A model generated the notes under the pieces. The model ran no database searches. It saw only the letters and a list, made by a program, of their open reading frames with translations, and was not told the DNA's origin. A stretch of 64,000 nt of DNA. Source: Dillenia suffruticosa. Its lineage: Eukaryota; Streptophyta; Magnoliopsida; Dilleniales; Dilleniaceae. Positions 11,556-22,696 of this stretch are shown piece by piece (positions within the stretch are counted from its first letter, which is position 1; the number at the start of each line of letters is the position of its first letter). Where the stretch lies: positions 17,621,701 through 17,685,700 of the forward strand of contig JAVTVX010000004.1 of assembly GCA_033439265.1 (NCBI GenBank), given 5' to 3'. The position numbers and the translations under genes were made by a program.

Positions 11556-11669
11556 TCTGAATTTTTTAAAACAAATTACCTTTAGCACTAACAAGGGAAG
11601 AAATTCCAGGTGGACATTCTTCAATCCACACCTAATGGCAAATCAAAAATAATTTTAGCTTATTAGAGG

Positions 11670-11866
11670 TGTTAGAGAATTTGAGAATGAAAACAATACA
11701 AGAATATGAAAATCCTAATATTGTATTGTTTTTACTAAACTACTAGAATAATTTGAGTTTGTAAAGAGAACACATAGAAATATAAAAATAAAAAGTCAAA
11801 TATTGTTGAATTTAAATTAATTAATTATTTTATTTTGTTTCATAATATTTTCTAATATACCTCTCA
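11670..11866 (-). repeat. 3' LTR of the TRIM-like element
   Basis: It begins tgttagagaatttgagaatg and ends ctaatatacctctca. It aligns with 12233-12434 through shared blocks aatataaaaataaa, agtcaaatatt and attcataatatt-like sequence. Confidence 0.6.
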
Positions 11867-12232
11867 AATATAATATGATGTGATAAAAATCACTTGAATA
11901 AAAAAATACAATAATTTTCAATGTAACCTATTTACAAGCCAAAAAAAGAAAATCAACATTCTTCCTTGTAGATCTATAAAGAAAATAAAATAGGTTCCAA
12001 AGACACGAGCAAAAGAAAAAGAAGGGCGAATCTCGTGATACCGATTCTTTTAAAAGCTTTGAATTATGAAAATCTAAATGCAGATATCGAATGAGCATCT
12101 CAATTGTAGTTATGATGAATGGGTCAATGACACATATATAAAAACAAGCAAAAGTTGTAGAGAAATTTGATAAAAGCGAGGATGGGAAGATGATAATAGA
12201 AAGATCACTAAAAATAGGTTGCTCTCATACCA

Positions 12233-12434
12233 TGTTAAAGAATTTAAAAATGGAAATACTATAAAAACATGAAAACCCTAATAATATTCATTACTTGTAC
12301 TATATTATGATAATAAATTAGATTAATATAAAAAATTTATTATTATAAATATAAAAATAAACAAAGTCAAATATTTCTAAAATTAAATCAATTACTAATT
12401 TATTTTAATTCATAATATTCACTAATAGGAACAA
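12233..12434 (-). repeat. 5' LTR of the TRIM-like element
   Basis: It begins tgttaaagaatttaaaaatg and abuts the reverse-oriented primer-binding site at 12221-12232. It ends near aataggaaca (12424-12433). Confidence 0.6.
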
Positions 12435-13084
12435 TGAATAAATATTAGCTTTCCTTTGAAAATTGGAATAGGGGAAAGATGAAAAACCAGAGGCAAGAGA
12501 TACCACATCTCCCAAGTATCAGCCCGAAAGTTGATGAATGGTATTAAATGCGTCCCTTGGAAGTTCCAGGTAAAATGTCAATTCCTTTGGTTCCTGTACA
12601 TATAATCAAAAACAATAAAATACTAAAATTTCATAAGTCTTTTTGCTTTCTTAGTTTATGGAATTGAAATGATATTAGCTAGTCACATTTTCATACCAGT
12701 CCTTTTCCTTTTACCCTATGAAAATTACAATTAATAAATTCATACTTTGAATATTGATAAGGGTTTTCCCTTTCAATTTTTACCCAAGTTAAGTAATCAT
12801 CAAAGGCTATTTAAAAATAAAAAAGAGAAAAAAAAAGAAAAAAAGAAAAAAAAGAGTCGGATGGAGTTTAATGAAAAATTGCTGGTTTTTTTTTTTTTTT
12901 TAACATAATTAGACCAACAAAAGAAATATCTAACTTTTATAATTAAAAAAATAAATTGTCATTCTGTTATCTATTCGACTTATTAAAATAAATAAATCAA
13001 TGATGCTTAAAATAAATTTAAATCAAATTAGAGATTTTACTATTACTATTAATCATTAGAAAATAATTAATCATTAGAGATTTT
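12435..13084. other. AT-rich intergenic sequence
   Basis: No gene is seen. It holds an A-rich block (about 12815-12855) and a T homopolymer (about 12886-12902). The attaatcattaga phrase is repeated near 13048-13080. Confidence 0.5.
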
Positions 13085-13740
13085 ACTCCCAGAGTCTGGA
13101 TTCAGAAACAAGTTCAGTGGGTGGAGTATGAGGGGGCTCATTTGATTTGTTTTGGCTGTGGTCGTGTGGGGCATTCAAAAAAACAAAAAAAAAACCACTA
13201 TCGGGATGGGTGTGCTGCTTCTCCCAATTCTAACAATTCCCTTATTCTAGTAGCCGTTAATTCCATTCACTATGTTTTCTCAAATAAAGGAGTTCCCACG
13301 ATAGATGCTGGTTTTGGTTCATGGATGCAAGTTCTTCGCAAGCCAAGAAGGGTTGGCATTTGCTCGGCCACTCTCGTAATCCTCGTCGATGGCCATCTAC
13401 ATATTCGTTTTGATCGATTGGAGGCTTTGGCAGATGATGAGGAATCTTTGACTACCTTTATTATTGCTCCAACAGAGAGGGAGCGACCGGTTGTGGTGAC
13501 AGATGACCTCATGCTTCTATGCCATCATCGTAGTTCTAAGCCCATAGGCTTTGGGTGTGGGTATGTTCCTAGGCTCCAAAAGGACAATGGAGTGGCTACC
13601 TCAGACCCACTAAGGTTGGACTTTTCTTTGCTTATACGTAATCCTAGGTCCGTGCAATCTAGGGCTCGACTTGGCTTGTCCTTCTCAATGCCTGGTCTCA
13701 CTAGCCTATGTGCTGGTCCCTCTGGTACCACAAGTTGAAT
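13085..13740 (+). pseudogene. LINE ORF1 C-terminal remnant with CCHC zinc knuckle
   Basis: KQVQWVEYEGAHLICFGCGR is followed by VGHSKKQ and a later Cys. This is the zinc knuckle of plant L1 ORF1 (the DUF4283/zf-CCHC_4 nucleic-acid-binding protein), although the spacing before the final Cys is disturbed by a K/N-rich insertion from an A-run. FGSWMQVLRKPRR at about 13312-13350 matches the YGPWMxVxRRxR motif that follows the knuckle in these proteins. The long plus frame 13121-13738 covers it. The 158-codon minus frame opposite (13525-14001) is a shadow. Confidence 0.6.
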
Positions 13741-13929
13741 TCCTACATCCAAGCCCCATGCAGCTACAATGCTCTCAGACCAGCTCTTCTTGTTGGGTCT
13801 TCGCACTCCTCTGCTTTTCTCCGCCGACACGAGTAACATGGCATTCCTAGCCTCTTCCATATAACCAATGACAACATTTCCTTTTACTTGATCGATCTCC
13901 CCTGTTGCTCTTCTGAGTGTGGTGCAGAG

Positions 13930-14169
13930 TGTTGCCGTGAGCTGTAAATTAAGTAGAGTAATTTTAGGAAGAGATTTATTCCTTCTTTGTATATATCCCA
14001 ATTGTTATGGGATTTTATTTTTTATTTCTGGAATTATAGTCTGTATTTCCAGAATTAGTTTGTTTACTTCCAGAACTAGATCCTTAATGTTAGCTTTGTT
14101 CTTGTATAAATTATACTTCTCATTGAATAGAAGAAACAAGAGAGATATTCTTTCTAAAGAATTTTATCA
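13930..14169 (+). repeat. 5' LTR of the complete Copia
   Basis: It begins TGTTGCCGTGAG and ends AATTTTATCA, 240 bp. It differs from the 3' LTR near positions 26 (a/g), 50 (a/t) and 153 (g/t). A tataaattatac motif about 70 bp before its end is a plausible promoter TATA region. Confidence 0.95.
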
Positions 14170-14183
14170 TGGTATCAGAGCAG
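14170..14183 (+). other. Primer-binding site (tRNA-iMet type)
   Basis: tggtatcagagcag directly follows the 5' LTR. It is complementary to the 3' region of initiator methionyl-tRNA, as in most plant Copia elements. Confidence 0.93.
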
Positions 14184-14254
14184 AGATCCCTAGACTCTCC
14201 TTGTTCATATTAATTTGTTCTTGTAACAAATAAACAACCATTAGGTTGTCGAAG

Positions 14255-15136
14255 ATGGCAACTTCAACCAGTTTGATAGAACAAGGATAACAAAGTACTG
14301 TTGCTCTCTTGGAGATCCTTACTGAAAAAATGACTCAAACCTTGACTCAAAACCAAACCCAGACCCCAGCAACGACAAGTGATTCTGTCGCTGCACAGAT
14401 CGGTATCAAACTTGACGGAACAAACTATGCTCTTTGGTCCCAAATTGTCGAGATGTATATCTCGGGCAAAGACAAGTTGGGATATATCAATGGTGATTTG
14501 CCTCAACCATAAACAAATCACTCCACATTCAGAAAGTGGAGGATAGAGAATTCGATCGTGAAGGGATGGCTGATCAATTGAATGGACCTTTCATTGATTA
14601 GCAACTTTATTCGATTCCAAACAGCCAAACAGGTATGGGACTCTATTGCTACAACATATTTTGATGGGAATGACAAATCTCAGGTATATGATTTGAAGAG
14701 AAAAGTTTCACGAATGAAACAAAATGGGGAATCCATTGAGTCATACTACAATGGTCTCCAAGGTCTATGGAGGGAAATCGACTTCCGTCGTCCAAATCCA
14801 ATGGAATGTGCATATGACATACAGAAGTACAACACTCTTATTCAAGGAGATCGTGTATATGTTTTTCTTGATGGGTTAGATGACAGACTTGACAAAATTC
14901 GGAGTGATGTGCTCCAACTTCAACCTTTTCCTACTGTAGAACAAACTTATTCATATGTTCGAAGAGAGTATATCAGACAATCAGTCATGCTCTCACAAAG
15001 TGATAATGTTACTGCTGCTGCTATGATATCTAAAGGTACCAAAACAATTCCTCAACTTCAGATGACCTCTCAACCAATGAAACCAGGATCTTTTGCAACT
15101 GGTGGTGGAAAACCAAATGCCCCAACTAAGGCTTAA
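14255..15136 (+). pseudogene. Copia gag (capsid-type) with in-frame stops
   Basis: The frame starts at ATG 14255 (MATSTSLIEQG) and stays in one frame to 15136, but is broken by TAA at 14288-14290, TAA at 14510-14512 and TGA at 14579-14581. Readable gag signatures are GTNYALWSQIVEMYI (about 14417-14461), QVWDSIATTYFDGND (about 14630-14675) and GLDDRLDKIRSDVLQL (about 14874-14921). This is the UBN2/Retrotran_gag type that packages element RNA in virus-like particles. The final stop at 15134 separates it from the zinc knuckle, which is read in the pol frame. Confidence 0.88.
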
Positions 15137-18100
15137 GGGACAAGTCGAGAATGGAGGGAGCGGCTGTTCTCATTGTGGGAACTCCAAACATACTCGTGAA
15201 CCATGCTTTAAGCTACATGGCTATCCAGATTGGTGGCATGAATTAAAGGCTCGGAAGCAAAAAGAATCAAAGGAGTCTAATGGAGGAACAGCACGGGTAG
15301 CAATGGCATGTGCAGAACCACAATTGTCACTTGCTCCACTGGTGGAAAATTCACTTCAGTCTACTACAGATTTCAGGGATTCAGGTACCAAGAGTGGTAG
15401 TGCTTTACTAATTCCTAATGAACAGAAACAAGATAGCTCGATAGTAGACTCTGGTGCAACAGACTATATGACGTTATGTTCGAATGACTTCACTAAAAAG
15501 ACAAGAGCACGAAGAACAAGTATCTCAAATGTGAACGGAGTCATGTATCCGGTCACTGGTGCTGGAACAGTAGATCTATCACCCACAATATCTTTATCCA
15601 ACACTCTTTTAGTCCCATCTCTTTCAAATAAATTATTGTCTGTAGGGCAAGCTACAGAGGAAATAAATTGTGTGGCCCTAATGTATCCAAATTTTTGTCT
15701 TTTTCAGGATATTCTCACGAAGGAGATCATTGGGCGTGGTACTAAGAGAGAGGGGTTATATTATATGGATGATTTCAGCTCCGGTAGAGTTAATCATGTG
15801 AGTCACTTAATCAATCCAAAGGAAAAGCAAATCTGGTTATGGCATTCTCGTTTGGGACATCCTTCCTTTGGTTATATGAAACATTTATTTCCGAAATTGT
15901 TTCTCAATATTGATTGCTCAGTTTTCAAATGTGAAACGTGCATCTTAGCAAAAAGTCATCGTATACCTTTTCCTATTAGTAATAATAAAAGTGATATTCC
16001 AGTTGATTTGATTCATTCGGATATTTGGGGTCCATCTCCCATTACAACCACTTCTGGTATTCGGTGGTTTGTAACCTTTATAGATGATTATACTAAAATG
16101 ACATGGTTGTATCTGATGAAGCATAAACATGAAGTATTCAATGTGTTTCGTTCATTTCATGCTATGATTCAGAACCAATTTTCAGCCAAAGTCAAGATTC
16201 TGTGGTCTGATAATGGAGGGGAATATGCAAATCAAGATTTCATGAATTATTTTCAACAGCATGGTCTCATACATGAATATTCTTGCAATCAAACTCCGCA
16301 ACAGAATGGTGTGGCCGAACGAAAGAATTGTCATGTTTTGGAAACTGCTCGTGCTTTGTTGATTGGAACAAGAGTCCCTCACCGATACTGGGATAAGGCT
16401 GTTGTAACTTCAGTTCACCTTATGAACCGCATGCCTTCTCGAGTTTTGGGATTTAAAACTCCTTTACAGGTCTTGTCTAATCATGTTACATTACCATCTA
16501 TACTTCTTATTCCTCCACGAGTTTTTGGCTTTGTTGCATTTGTTCATCTCTACAAAAATCAACGAACAAAATTGGATTCGTGTGTTGTTCGTTGTATTTT
16601 TTTGGGGTATGGTACAAATAAGAAGGGATGTTGCTGCTATGATCCTGCCACAAACCGTACATACATCACCATGGATGTTACTTTCTTAGAATCAGAGCAC
16701 TTTTACTCATCATTAGCATCCACTTCTTCTCTTCAGGGGGAGACATGGGTAGAAGAGCAGAAGTTGTGGAAATGTATAGATGTTTCTTCTATAGATACAG
16801 ATGTTTCAAATACAGATGATGTTGTTGGTGGGTTAGGTGATGTAATTGAAGTAAATGAGCCAAGCACAATTATAATATCAGATAATGCAACAACTGAAGG
16901 CGCAAATCACACTCTTCATGATTTGGCCATTGAAGAAACCCCTCTACTCCAAATATCATACAATAATGAATCTCCTATTGAGAATATTCTTGAGGTAAAA
17001 TCTCCTGCTTCAAGCTCTGGTCTGTTTTAGATACATCTCCTACTAGCTATCACTTACCTTTCAGGCACAATAGAGGCAAGCCTCCAGTTCGATACTCACC
17101 TGATCTTGCAGGGAAAGTATCAAAGTATTCTATCTCTAATTATGTCACTACTCAAAAGCTAACTGAATCACTCAAGAAATTCAACAAGGAATTATCTTAT
17201 TGTCAAATCCCAGCTGGAGTCCATGAAGCTCTAAATGATCAAAAATGGTCTCAAGCAATTAAAGAAGAGATGGAATCTCTCCAAAAGAACCAAACGTGGA
17301 AACTTGTTTCACTACCAGAAAGGAAGAAAACAGTCGGATGTAGGTGGGTCTTCACCATTAAACATAATTCTGATGGGTCAATTGAACGATACAAGGCAAG
17401 GCTCGTGGCCAAAGGGTATACCCAAACATATGGAGTCGACTATCAAGAAACAATCTCTCCAGTGGCAAAGCTAAATACTGTGCGGGTGTTGTTATCTTTG
17501 GCAGCAAATTTAGATTGGCCACTTCATCAGTTTGATGTAAAAAAATGCCTTTCTTCATGGAGACCTTGAAAAAGAAGTGTATATGAACATTCCTCCAGGT
17601 TATGTCTTATCATCCAATGTTGTGTGCAAACTACAAAAAGCTCTGTACGGATTAAAACAGTCACCGCGTGCTTGGTTTGGTCGTTTTAGTATGGCTATGA
17701 AAAAGTATGGATTTCAACAGAGTAATTCAGATCATACTCTTTTCGTGAAAAGGCAACATGGAAAAGTGACTACTTTGATAATTTATGTAGATGACATGAT
17801 CATCACAGGAGATGATACTAAAGAAATTAGTAAGCTACAGAAACATCTTGCTACTGAATTTGAAATGAAAAACTTAGGAGGTCTCAAGTATTTCTTAGGA
17901 ATTGAAGTAGCTAGATCGAAGCAAGGTATCTTTCTTTCACAAAGGAAGTATGTGTTAGATTTGTTGACCGAGGTAGGGATGATTGATTGCAAACCAGCAG
18001 ACACTCCAATGGTCCAGAATCAAAAATTTGGAGAATATTCAGATCAAGCACCAACAAATAAGGAAAGATACCAACGGCTAGTGGGTAAATTGATTTATCT

Positions 18101-18740
18101 TTCACATACTCGCCCAGATATTTCATATGCTGTCAGTATAGTTAGTCAATTTATGCATAATCCTAGTGAAGATCATATGAATGCTGTGATTAGAATAATT
18201 CGATACTTAAAGTCAGCACCAGGGAGAGGACTCATGTTCTCTAAGAACGATCATTTACACGTTGAGGGCTATACAAATGCCGATTGGGCAGGTAGTGTAT
18301 CTAATAGAAAATCTACTTCTGGGTATTTTACATTTGTTGGAGGTAACTTGGTTACTTGGAGAAGCAAAAAGTAAAAGGTGGTTGCACTGTCAAGTGTTGA
18401 AGCTGAGTTTCGAGGAATGGCAAAAGGTTTGTGTGAACTTCTTTGGATCAAAAGGTTATTATCAGAGATTGGGTTCGGTCCTTTCTCAGCAATGAATTTG
18501 TATTGTGATAACAAGGCTGCTATTGAAATTTCACATAACCATATTCAGCATGATCGCACTAAGCATATCGAGGTAGATCGACATTTCATCAAACAAAACC
18601 TTGAAGAAGGGGTGATTAAATTTCCTTTTGTACGGTCAGAAGATCAACTTGCAGATGTTCTTACAAAGACAGTCTCTAGTAAACATTTTCATAGCTCACT
18701 TGTCAAGTTGGGCATCGAAGACATCTTTGAACCAACCTGA
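15093..18740 (+). pseudogene. Copia pol: zinc knuckle, protease, integrase, RT, RNase H (broken)
   Basis: The first open block, 15093-17030 (645 codons), holds a CX2CX4HX4C knuckle (C25, C28, H33, C38), protease DSG at 119-121, the integrase HHCC finger (H251, H256, C280, C283) and the integrase catalytic triad D310, D373, E409 with exactly 35 residues between D373 and E409. A frame change near 17020-17030 moves the frame. The next block to 17569 holds the RT fingers and ends after an A-run near 17540 that shifts the frame again. The block 17577-18374 holds the RT palm with YVDD (about 17784-17795) and stops at a TAA (18372-18374). RNase H follows in the same frame to 18740, with CDNKAAIEI and HDRTKHIEVDRH. 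Overall two frame changes and one stop interrupt an otherwise well-preserved polyprotein. Confidence 0.92.
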
Positions 18741-18747
18741 GGGGGAG
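18736..18747 (+). other. Polypurine tract of the complete Copia
   Basis: cctgagggggag precedes the 3' LTR start at 18748 and overlaps the end of the RNase H frame. Confidence 0.88.
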
Positions 18748-18987
18748 TGTTGCCGTGAGCTGTAAATTAAGTGGAGTAATTTTAGGAAGAGATTTTTTCC
18801 TTCTTTGTATATATCCCAATTGTTATGGGATTTTATTTTTTATTTCTGGAATTATAGTCTGTATTTCCAGAATTAGTTTTTTTACTTCCAGAACTAGATC
18901 CTTAATGTTAGCTTTGTTCTTGTATAAATTATACTTCTCATTGAATAGAAGAAACAAGAGAGATATTCTTTCTAAAGAATTTTATCA
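18748..18987 (+). repeat. 3' LTR of the complete Copia
   Basis: 240 bp, TGTTGCCGTGAG to AATTTTATCA, 237 of 240 positions shared with the 5' LTR by eye. Followed by CAGAC, the partner of CAGAG before the 5' LTR. Confidence 0.95.
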
Positions 18988-20638
18988 CAGACTCCAATAC
19001 TGATGTAGTGGATGTGTCAATAAAACCTGCATTCCTAGTTCCTGTTGTTAGAGTTACTATTGAGGTGACGCCTACTGCCTACTTCCACCTTACTCTCAAA
19101 ATGCTCCTGATCCTAGGTTGTCTGTGGAGTTGGTCTTTGCCCCACTTACAAGGCTAATGACAGAGTGGTGGCTGTCAATGAGGGCTTTTAAGTCCTACTT
19201 GTATGCCCTTCTCCTTTCTCATTGTCTTTTATGATATTGAGCCATCGTTTGCTTGCTTGGATTCTGGGCAAGGTTAATAACTCTCAGCTTCATCGTGCTG
19301 CCACAAATCTTCTCAAGCTCCATGGTCCATATATGATTTGTTTTATTGAAACTAAGTGCAGCTCCCATTGGCTACCAGGTTTTCTCAAATGTATGGGATA
19401 TAATCGAGAATTTGTTATCATGATTTCAGGTTTTCAAAGAGGTTTATGATTAGAGATTACTATGAGATATAGTTTGGATCAGTTGTGGTTCATCACCCAT
19501 ATGTACAAGCAGCATAGTAGTATTAAAAGTTTGAGATGTTGCAAGATATTTGTATTTTGGCAGCCATCACCAATAAAGCATGGTTTGTCTAGGGAGATTT
19601 AAGAACATTGTGGGTTTGTCTAAGAAGAGTAATTATACTGTCAGGGTTATGACTCAAACTTATCTATTGTGGGACTAGTGGTATCAATGTAACCTTTAAG
19701 ATCTTTGTACAATAGGGAGTCCGTTTACCTTGGTCTACAAGCGGGATGGTTTTGTTATTCTTCGGGAACATCTGGATTGTACATTCGGTAATCTGTCGAG
19801 TTACCTCATGTTTTCTAAAGCGAAAGTGGTAAATCTGCCCCGGCTTAATAGGAATCATCATCCTATTCTCTTTCATATTTGCATGACCTCTTCTCCTCCC
19901 TAAACATGTCATCCTTTTCATTTTGAGGTAGCTTGGCTTTACTACTCTTAGTTTCAATAGGTGTTTGCCTCAACATGGTGTGCAGGTGATGGTTGTCCTT
20001 CTTTGTTGAGGTTGATTCAATCTAGTACCAAAGCACTTAAACTTTGGAATAACTAGGTCTTTGATAATATATTTGGAAGAAAGCACTATCTCAAGGCTTG
20101 GTTATGTGGTATTCGGGGTCCTCTATTGTGATTGTTTGATTTCTTTGCACCAACTTCAAAGTCATTTATTGGAGGATATCAATCGGTTCTTGATATAAAT
20201 GAAACCTTCTGGCATTAGAAATCCCGGACTCATTAGTTTGGCCATGGCAATCGCAATAAGGGCTTTTATCATCTTACTACTCTCATTTGTCACAATAGTA
20301 GCTGAATTTCCTAGTTGAAGATTAATTGGAAATGCTATTCTTATGAATAGCAACTTAAGGATTATGTGACTTCCTTTTTTAAGGATTTATTTGTAAGAGC
20401 TTTCCTCTGAGGTACTTATGGTGGGTACAATAGCTGGTAACAAATTATTGATACTAAGGATTAGCTCTATGTACATCGTCCTATTGAGTTGTTTAAGATC
20501 CATACAGCGATTTTTTTCCATGAAGAGGCTCAAAACTCCACATTCTAATGGCATTCAACCTTTGTTCTACCAGAAATTTTGGAATATTACTCATCCTGCT
20601 TTGTGTCAATTTATTGGTGAGGTTTTTTTAGACGGTTT
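18988..20638 (+). pseudogene. LINE ORF2 remnant: endonuclease to start of RT
   Basis: SQLHRAATNLLKLHGPYMIC followed by FIETKCSSHWLPGFLK and GYNREFVIMISGF (19222-19449) is the start of the apurinic-type endonuclease of plant L1 elements. Further on, SNGIQPLFYQKFWNITHPAL and CQFIGEVFLDGF (20540-20638) is the entry to the RT domain. Stops and shifts are frequent between them. The reading breaks at 20639, where the solo LTR begins, and resumes at 22697. Confidence 0.7.
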
Positions 20639-22696
20639 TGAAATACAATCTAGATAGGGGTGAATAGATTGAATGATAATTTTAAGTATTTTTTAAGTTT
20701 TTGTAGATCATAGAAAGTTTAAGGAGAAATTTTGGAATTTGACTAAAAAACTAAAGTATAGAACACACAAATTTTAATAGTGGTTCCAACAAATCCAATG
20801 TACATTTACTCCTAGGCTCTTTCCTAAATTTTCAATATTTTCTTAAATAGTACAAACTTGATTTCTGGTTCAAGTTAAACCATTACAATGCTTAGCCACC
20901 AGCACAAGTATACCAACGTACGCAGGTTGTTCTCTCTCTCTAAACCCTAAATCAAGAAACCCTCAATGGTCTTTGAAACTTATAATATAGGAGATGTAGA
21001 ATGTTACAAGACATGAGGACACAATTCTTACAAGTAACAAAGTTTAGTCTTATAAGAGATTACAACAAGAAATGTAAGAGAGGTAAAGAACGAAGTATGA
21101 AATTTGAGAAACAGAACATTCAATGAATTTGTCATACGTTCATTCAATCACGCAATAGCTCTCTGTTTTTTCTTAACTTCAACATTTACAAAAGACTTGA
21201 ATATAGCCATTGAATTGATAGGTCAATTTTGAACATTAATCATAAATGCTCTCACTCGTTTCTCATTAAATGATTTTCCAACCATTTTTCATCTCGACCA
21301 ATGAGAAGATCTCTTTAGCTTACTTTTCTGCTTGATATTTTGTTGGCCAATAAAATGTTCTGCTTTTGCTTTTCCTGCATAATAATGTTAGAACTCACAA
21401 GCAAATAGTCATGAAGTATTTAGCGATTACTTTAAAAACGTAAGATTTTAAGTTTAAAATGTGTTTCTCACAGGTCGACATGATTTTAGTTAAGTATCGA
21501 TTTAGTTTTAAAATTTGTTGGTTATACACATGAGGTATCGACTCATTTTTAACTCAGTTTGACTTTTTTAATGTGCAGATCAACCTATCTTCCCTTGAGG
21601 TCGACATGTGTACTGGGATTCTTAACTATGAACTAAGGGTGTCGACTTATTTACTATATAGGTCGACCTATTTTAGGATGCAGATGGACTCATTCAAGCA
21701 TAAGGTCAACTTCATAAGCATTTTCATTTGACAAGGAGTGTTCAGGTTGGCTGCATGCTCCTTGTGTCACTTACCAGCTTTTGCAGTGTGATTGGGTCGA
21801 ATTGCAGCATGTGTTGTGTTGACTTGTGTAGCTTGTTCCTTGAACCTTGTCCCTTTTGGGTCGACATCTTAGTTCCTAGGTCGACTTCATTTATTGTGTC
21901 GATTGATTTTAGTATCTTTATTTGACCAATTAAAGACATCATTCGACTCATTAAGAGATAGGTCGACACTCCTAAGATATTCTATAGTGATAGGTCTGCC
22001 TGTTCAAAAGTAGGTCAACTCAGTAATGTGTTTAAGTCAACTTACTAATGCTTGGGGTCGACTTTGGCTTTATTTTCACTCAATTGGTTAACTTGGAATC
22101 TATATATTGGTTGACATATGCTCGTAGTCAACATCCTAGAGTAACAAGTTGACAAGGGGTAAGCGTCTAAATAATTTTGAATGCTAAGTCTTTTAGGGTC
22201 AACTTGAGAGGTGATTAGGTAGACCTAAGCAAGTTATAGGCTGACATGTTGTCAAAAAGTTGACAGTCCTAACCTTAAAACTAAGTTTATGAGTTTTTAG
22301 GTCGACATGAATTTTAGTGAGTCGACTTGAAGTTCTTCACAGGTTGACATAACTGCCCAAATAAGTCGACATGTTGTTTTTAGACATGATTTCTAAGGTT
22401 TTAGCCTTAACAGGTTGATAGATTTTGTAAGTAGGTCGACTTGTATTGCTTTAGAACTAAGGTCGACAATGTGGCCTAATAGGTCGACAAGGAAGGTTTA
22501 ATAAGTCGACACCAGCCTTCAGTTAGTCAACATGTCTTATCCTAATACTTAGTTATTTTAGTATTATTTGATTTCAGGTCGGAGGGTTATAGTGTTAGTC
22601 TACTTGCCTTTTTAATCTTAGGATATTTATATATTTCCAGATTTATTTTGACTCTTCAACTACTTTAATCATCATCAAAACTCAATTTTGTCAATA
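20639..22696 (-). repeat. Solo LTR of a SIRE-type Copia, inserted in the LINE
   Basis: On the minus strand it opens TATTGACAAAATTGAG and TTTTGATGATG, and closes CTATTCACCCCTATCTAG then ATTGTATTTCA. This is the layout of SIRE/Maximus LTRs, and the same closing phrase (TCTAGATTGTATTCA) ends the SIRE-type 5' LTR at 54080. The LINE reading frame stops exactly at its left edge and resumes at its right edge. The flanks ggttt and aattt are at best a decayed 5-bp duplication. No internal retrotransposon region is present, so it is a solo LTR. Its middle (21474-22530) is crowded with GTCGAC motifs (separate entry). Confidence 0.7.
21474..22531. repeat. GTCGAC-motif array A
   Basis: By eye there are 15 exact GTCGAC hexamers, starting at 21474, 21600, 21641, 21662, 21860, 21880, 21962, 22057, 22301, 22321, 22365, 22435, 22462, 22483 and 22505. 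The variants GTTGAC or GTCAAC fill gaps (for example 22343 and 22526). Many neighbours lie 20-22 bp apart. It lies inside a SIRE-type solo LTR. Confidence 0.85.

Larger units (their letters stand above)
8002..11560 (+). mobile_element. Degenerate gypsy-type LTR element, probably non-autonomous
   Basis: Two diverged direct repeats (8002-8660 and 10929-11555) flank about 2.3 kb that encodes only gag-like or Transposase_28-like and coiled-coil fragments. No protease, RT or integrase can be read between them. That fits a non-autonomous (LARD-like) gypsy element or one that lost its pol. The repeats differ at many sites and carry indels, so it is old. Confidence 0.6.
11670..12434 (-). mobile_element. 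TRIM-like miniature LTR retrotransposon
   Basis: Two related about 200-bp direct repeats (11670-11866 and 12233-12434) flank 366 bp with no reading frame. On the minus strand the sequence next to the right-hand repeat is tggtatgagagc (12221-12232). This is one base from tggtatcagagc, the tRNA-iMet primer-binding sequence of many plant Copia elements. A primer site immediately next to an LTR with a tiny non-coding interior is the definition of a TRIM. The repeats are diverged and no clean 5-bp target duplication is visible. Confidence 0.65.
13930..18987 (+). mobile_element. Complete Ty1/Copia retrotransposon, structurally intact
   Basis: This 5058-bp element is bounded by 240-bp LTRs that differ at only 3 positions by my alignment. 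It has a primer-binding site right after the 5' LTR, a polypurine tract right before the 3' LTR, and a near-perfect target duplication (CAGAG at 13925-13929, CAGAC at 18988-18992). Domain order is gag, CCHC knuckle, protease, integrase, RT, RNase H, so it is Copia. The short LTRs and total length resemble compact lineages such as Ale or Ivana, which I cannot resolve. It sits inside a LINE. The coding region carries several stops and frame breaks, so it could move only with proteins supplied from elsewhere. Confidence 0.93.

Noticed and set aside
13525..14001. 158-codon minus-strand open frame
   Set aside because: It runs across the junction between the LINE and the Copia 5' LTR, so it cannot be an old gene.
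14254..18740. Integrated plant DNA virus or envelope-bearing retrovirus
   Set aside because: Domain order (integrase before RT) and LTR structure make this a Copia retrotransposon. No movement-protein, coat-protein or envelope-like sequence was recognised anywhere in the window.
21474..22531. CRISPR-like array suggested by regularly spaced palindromes
   Set aside because: The repeated unit is only 6 bp, spacers vary in length and quality, and the host is a plant nuclear genome. The array lies within an LTR.
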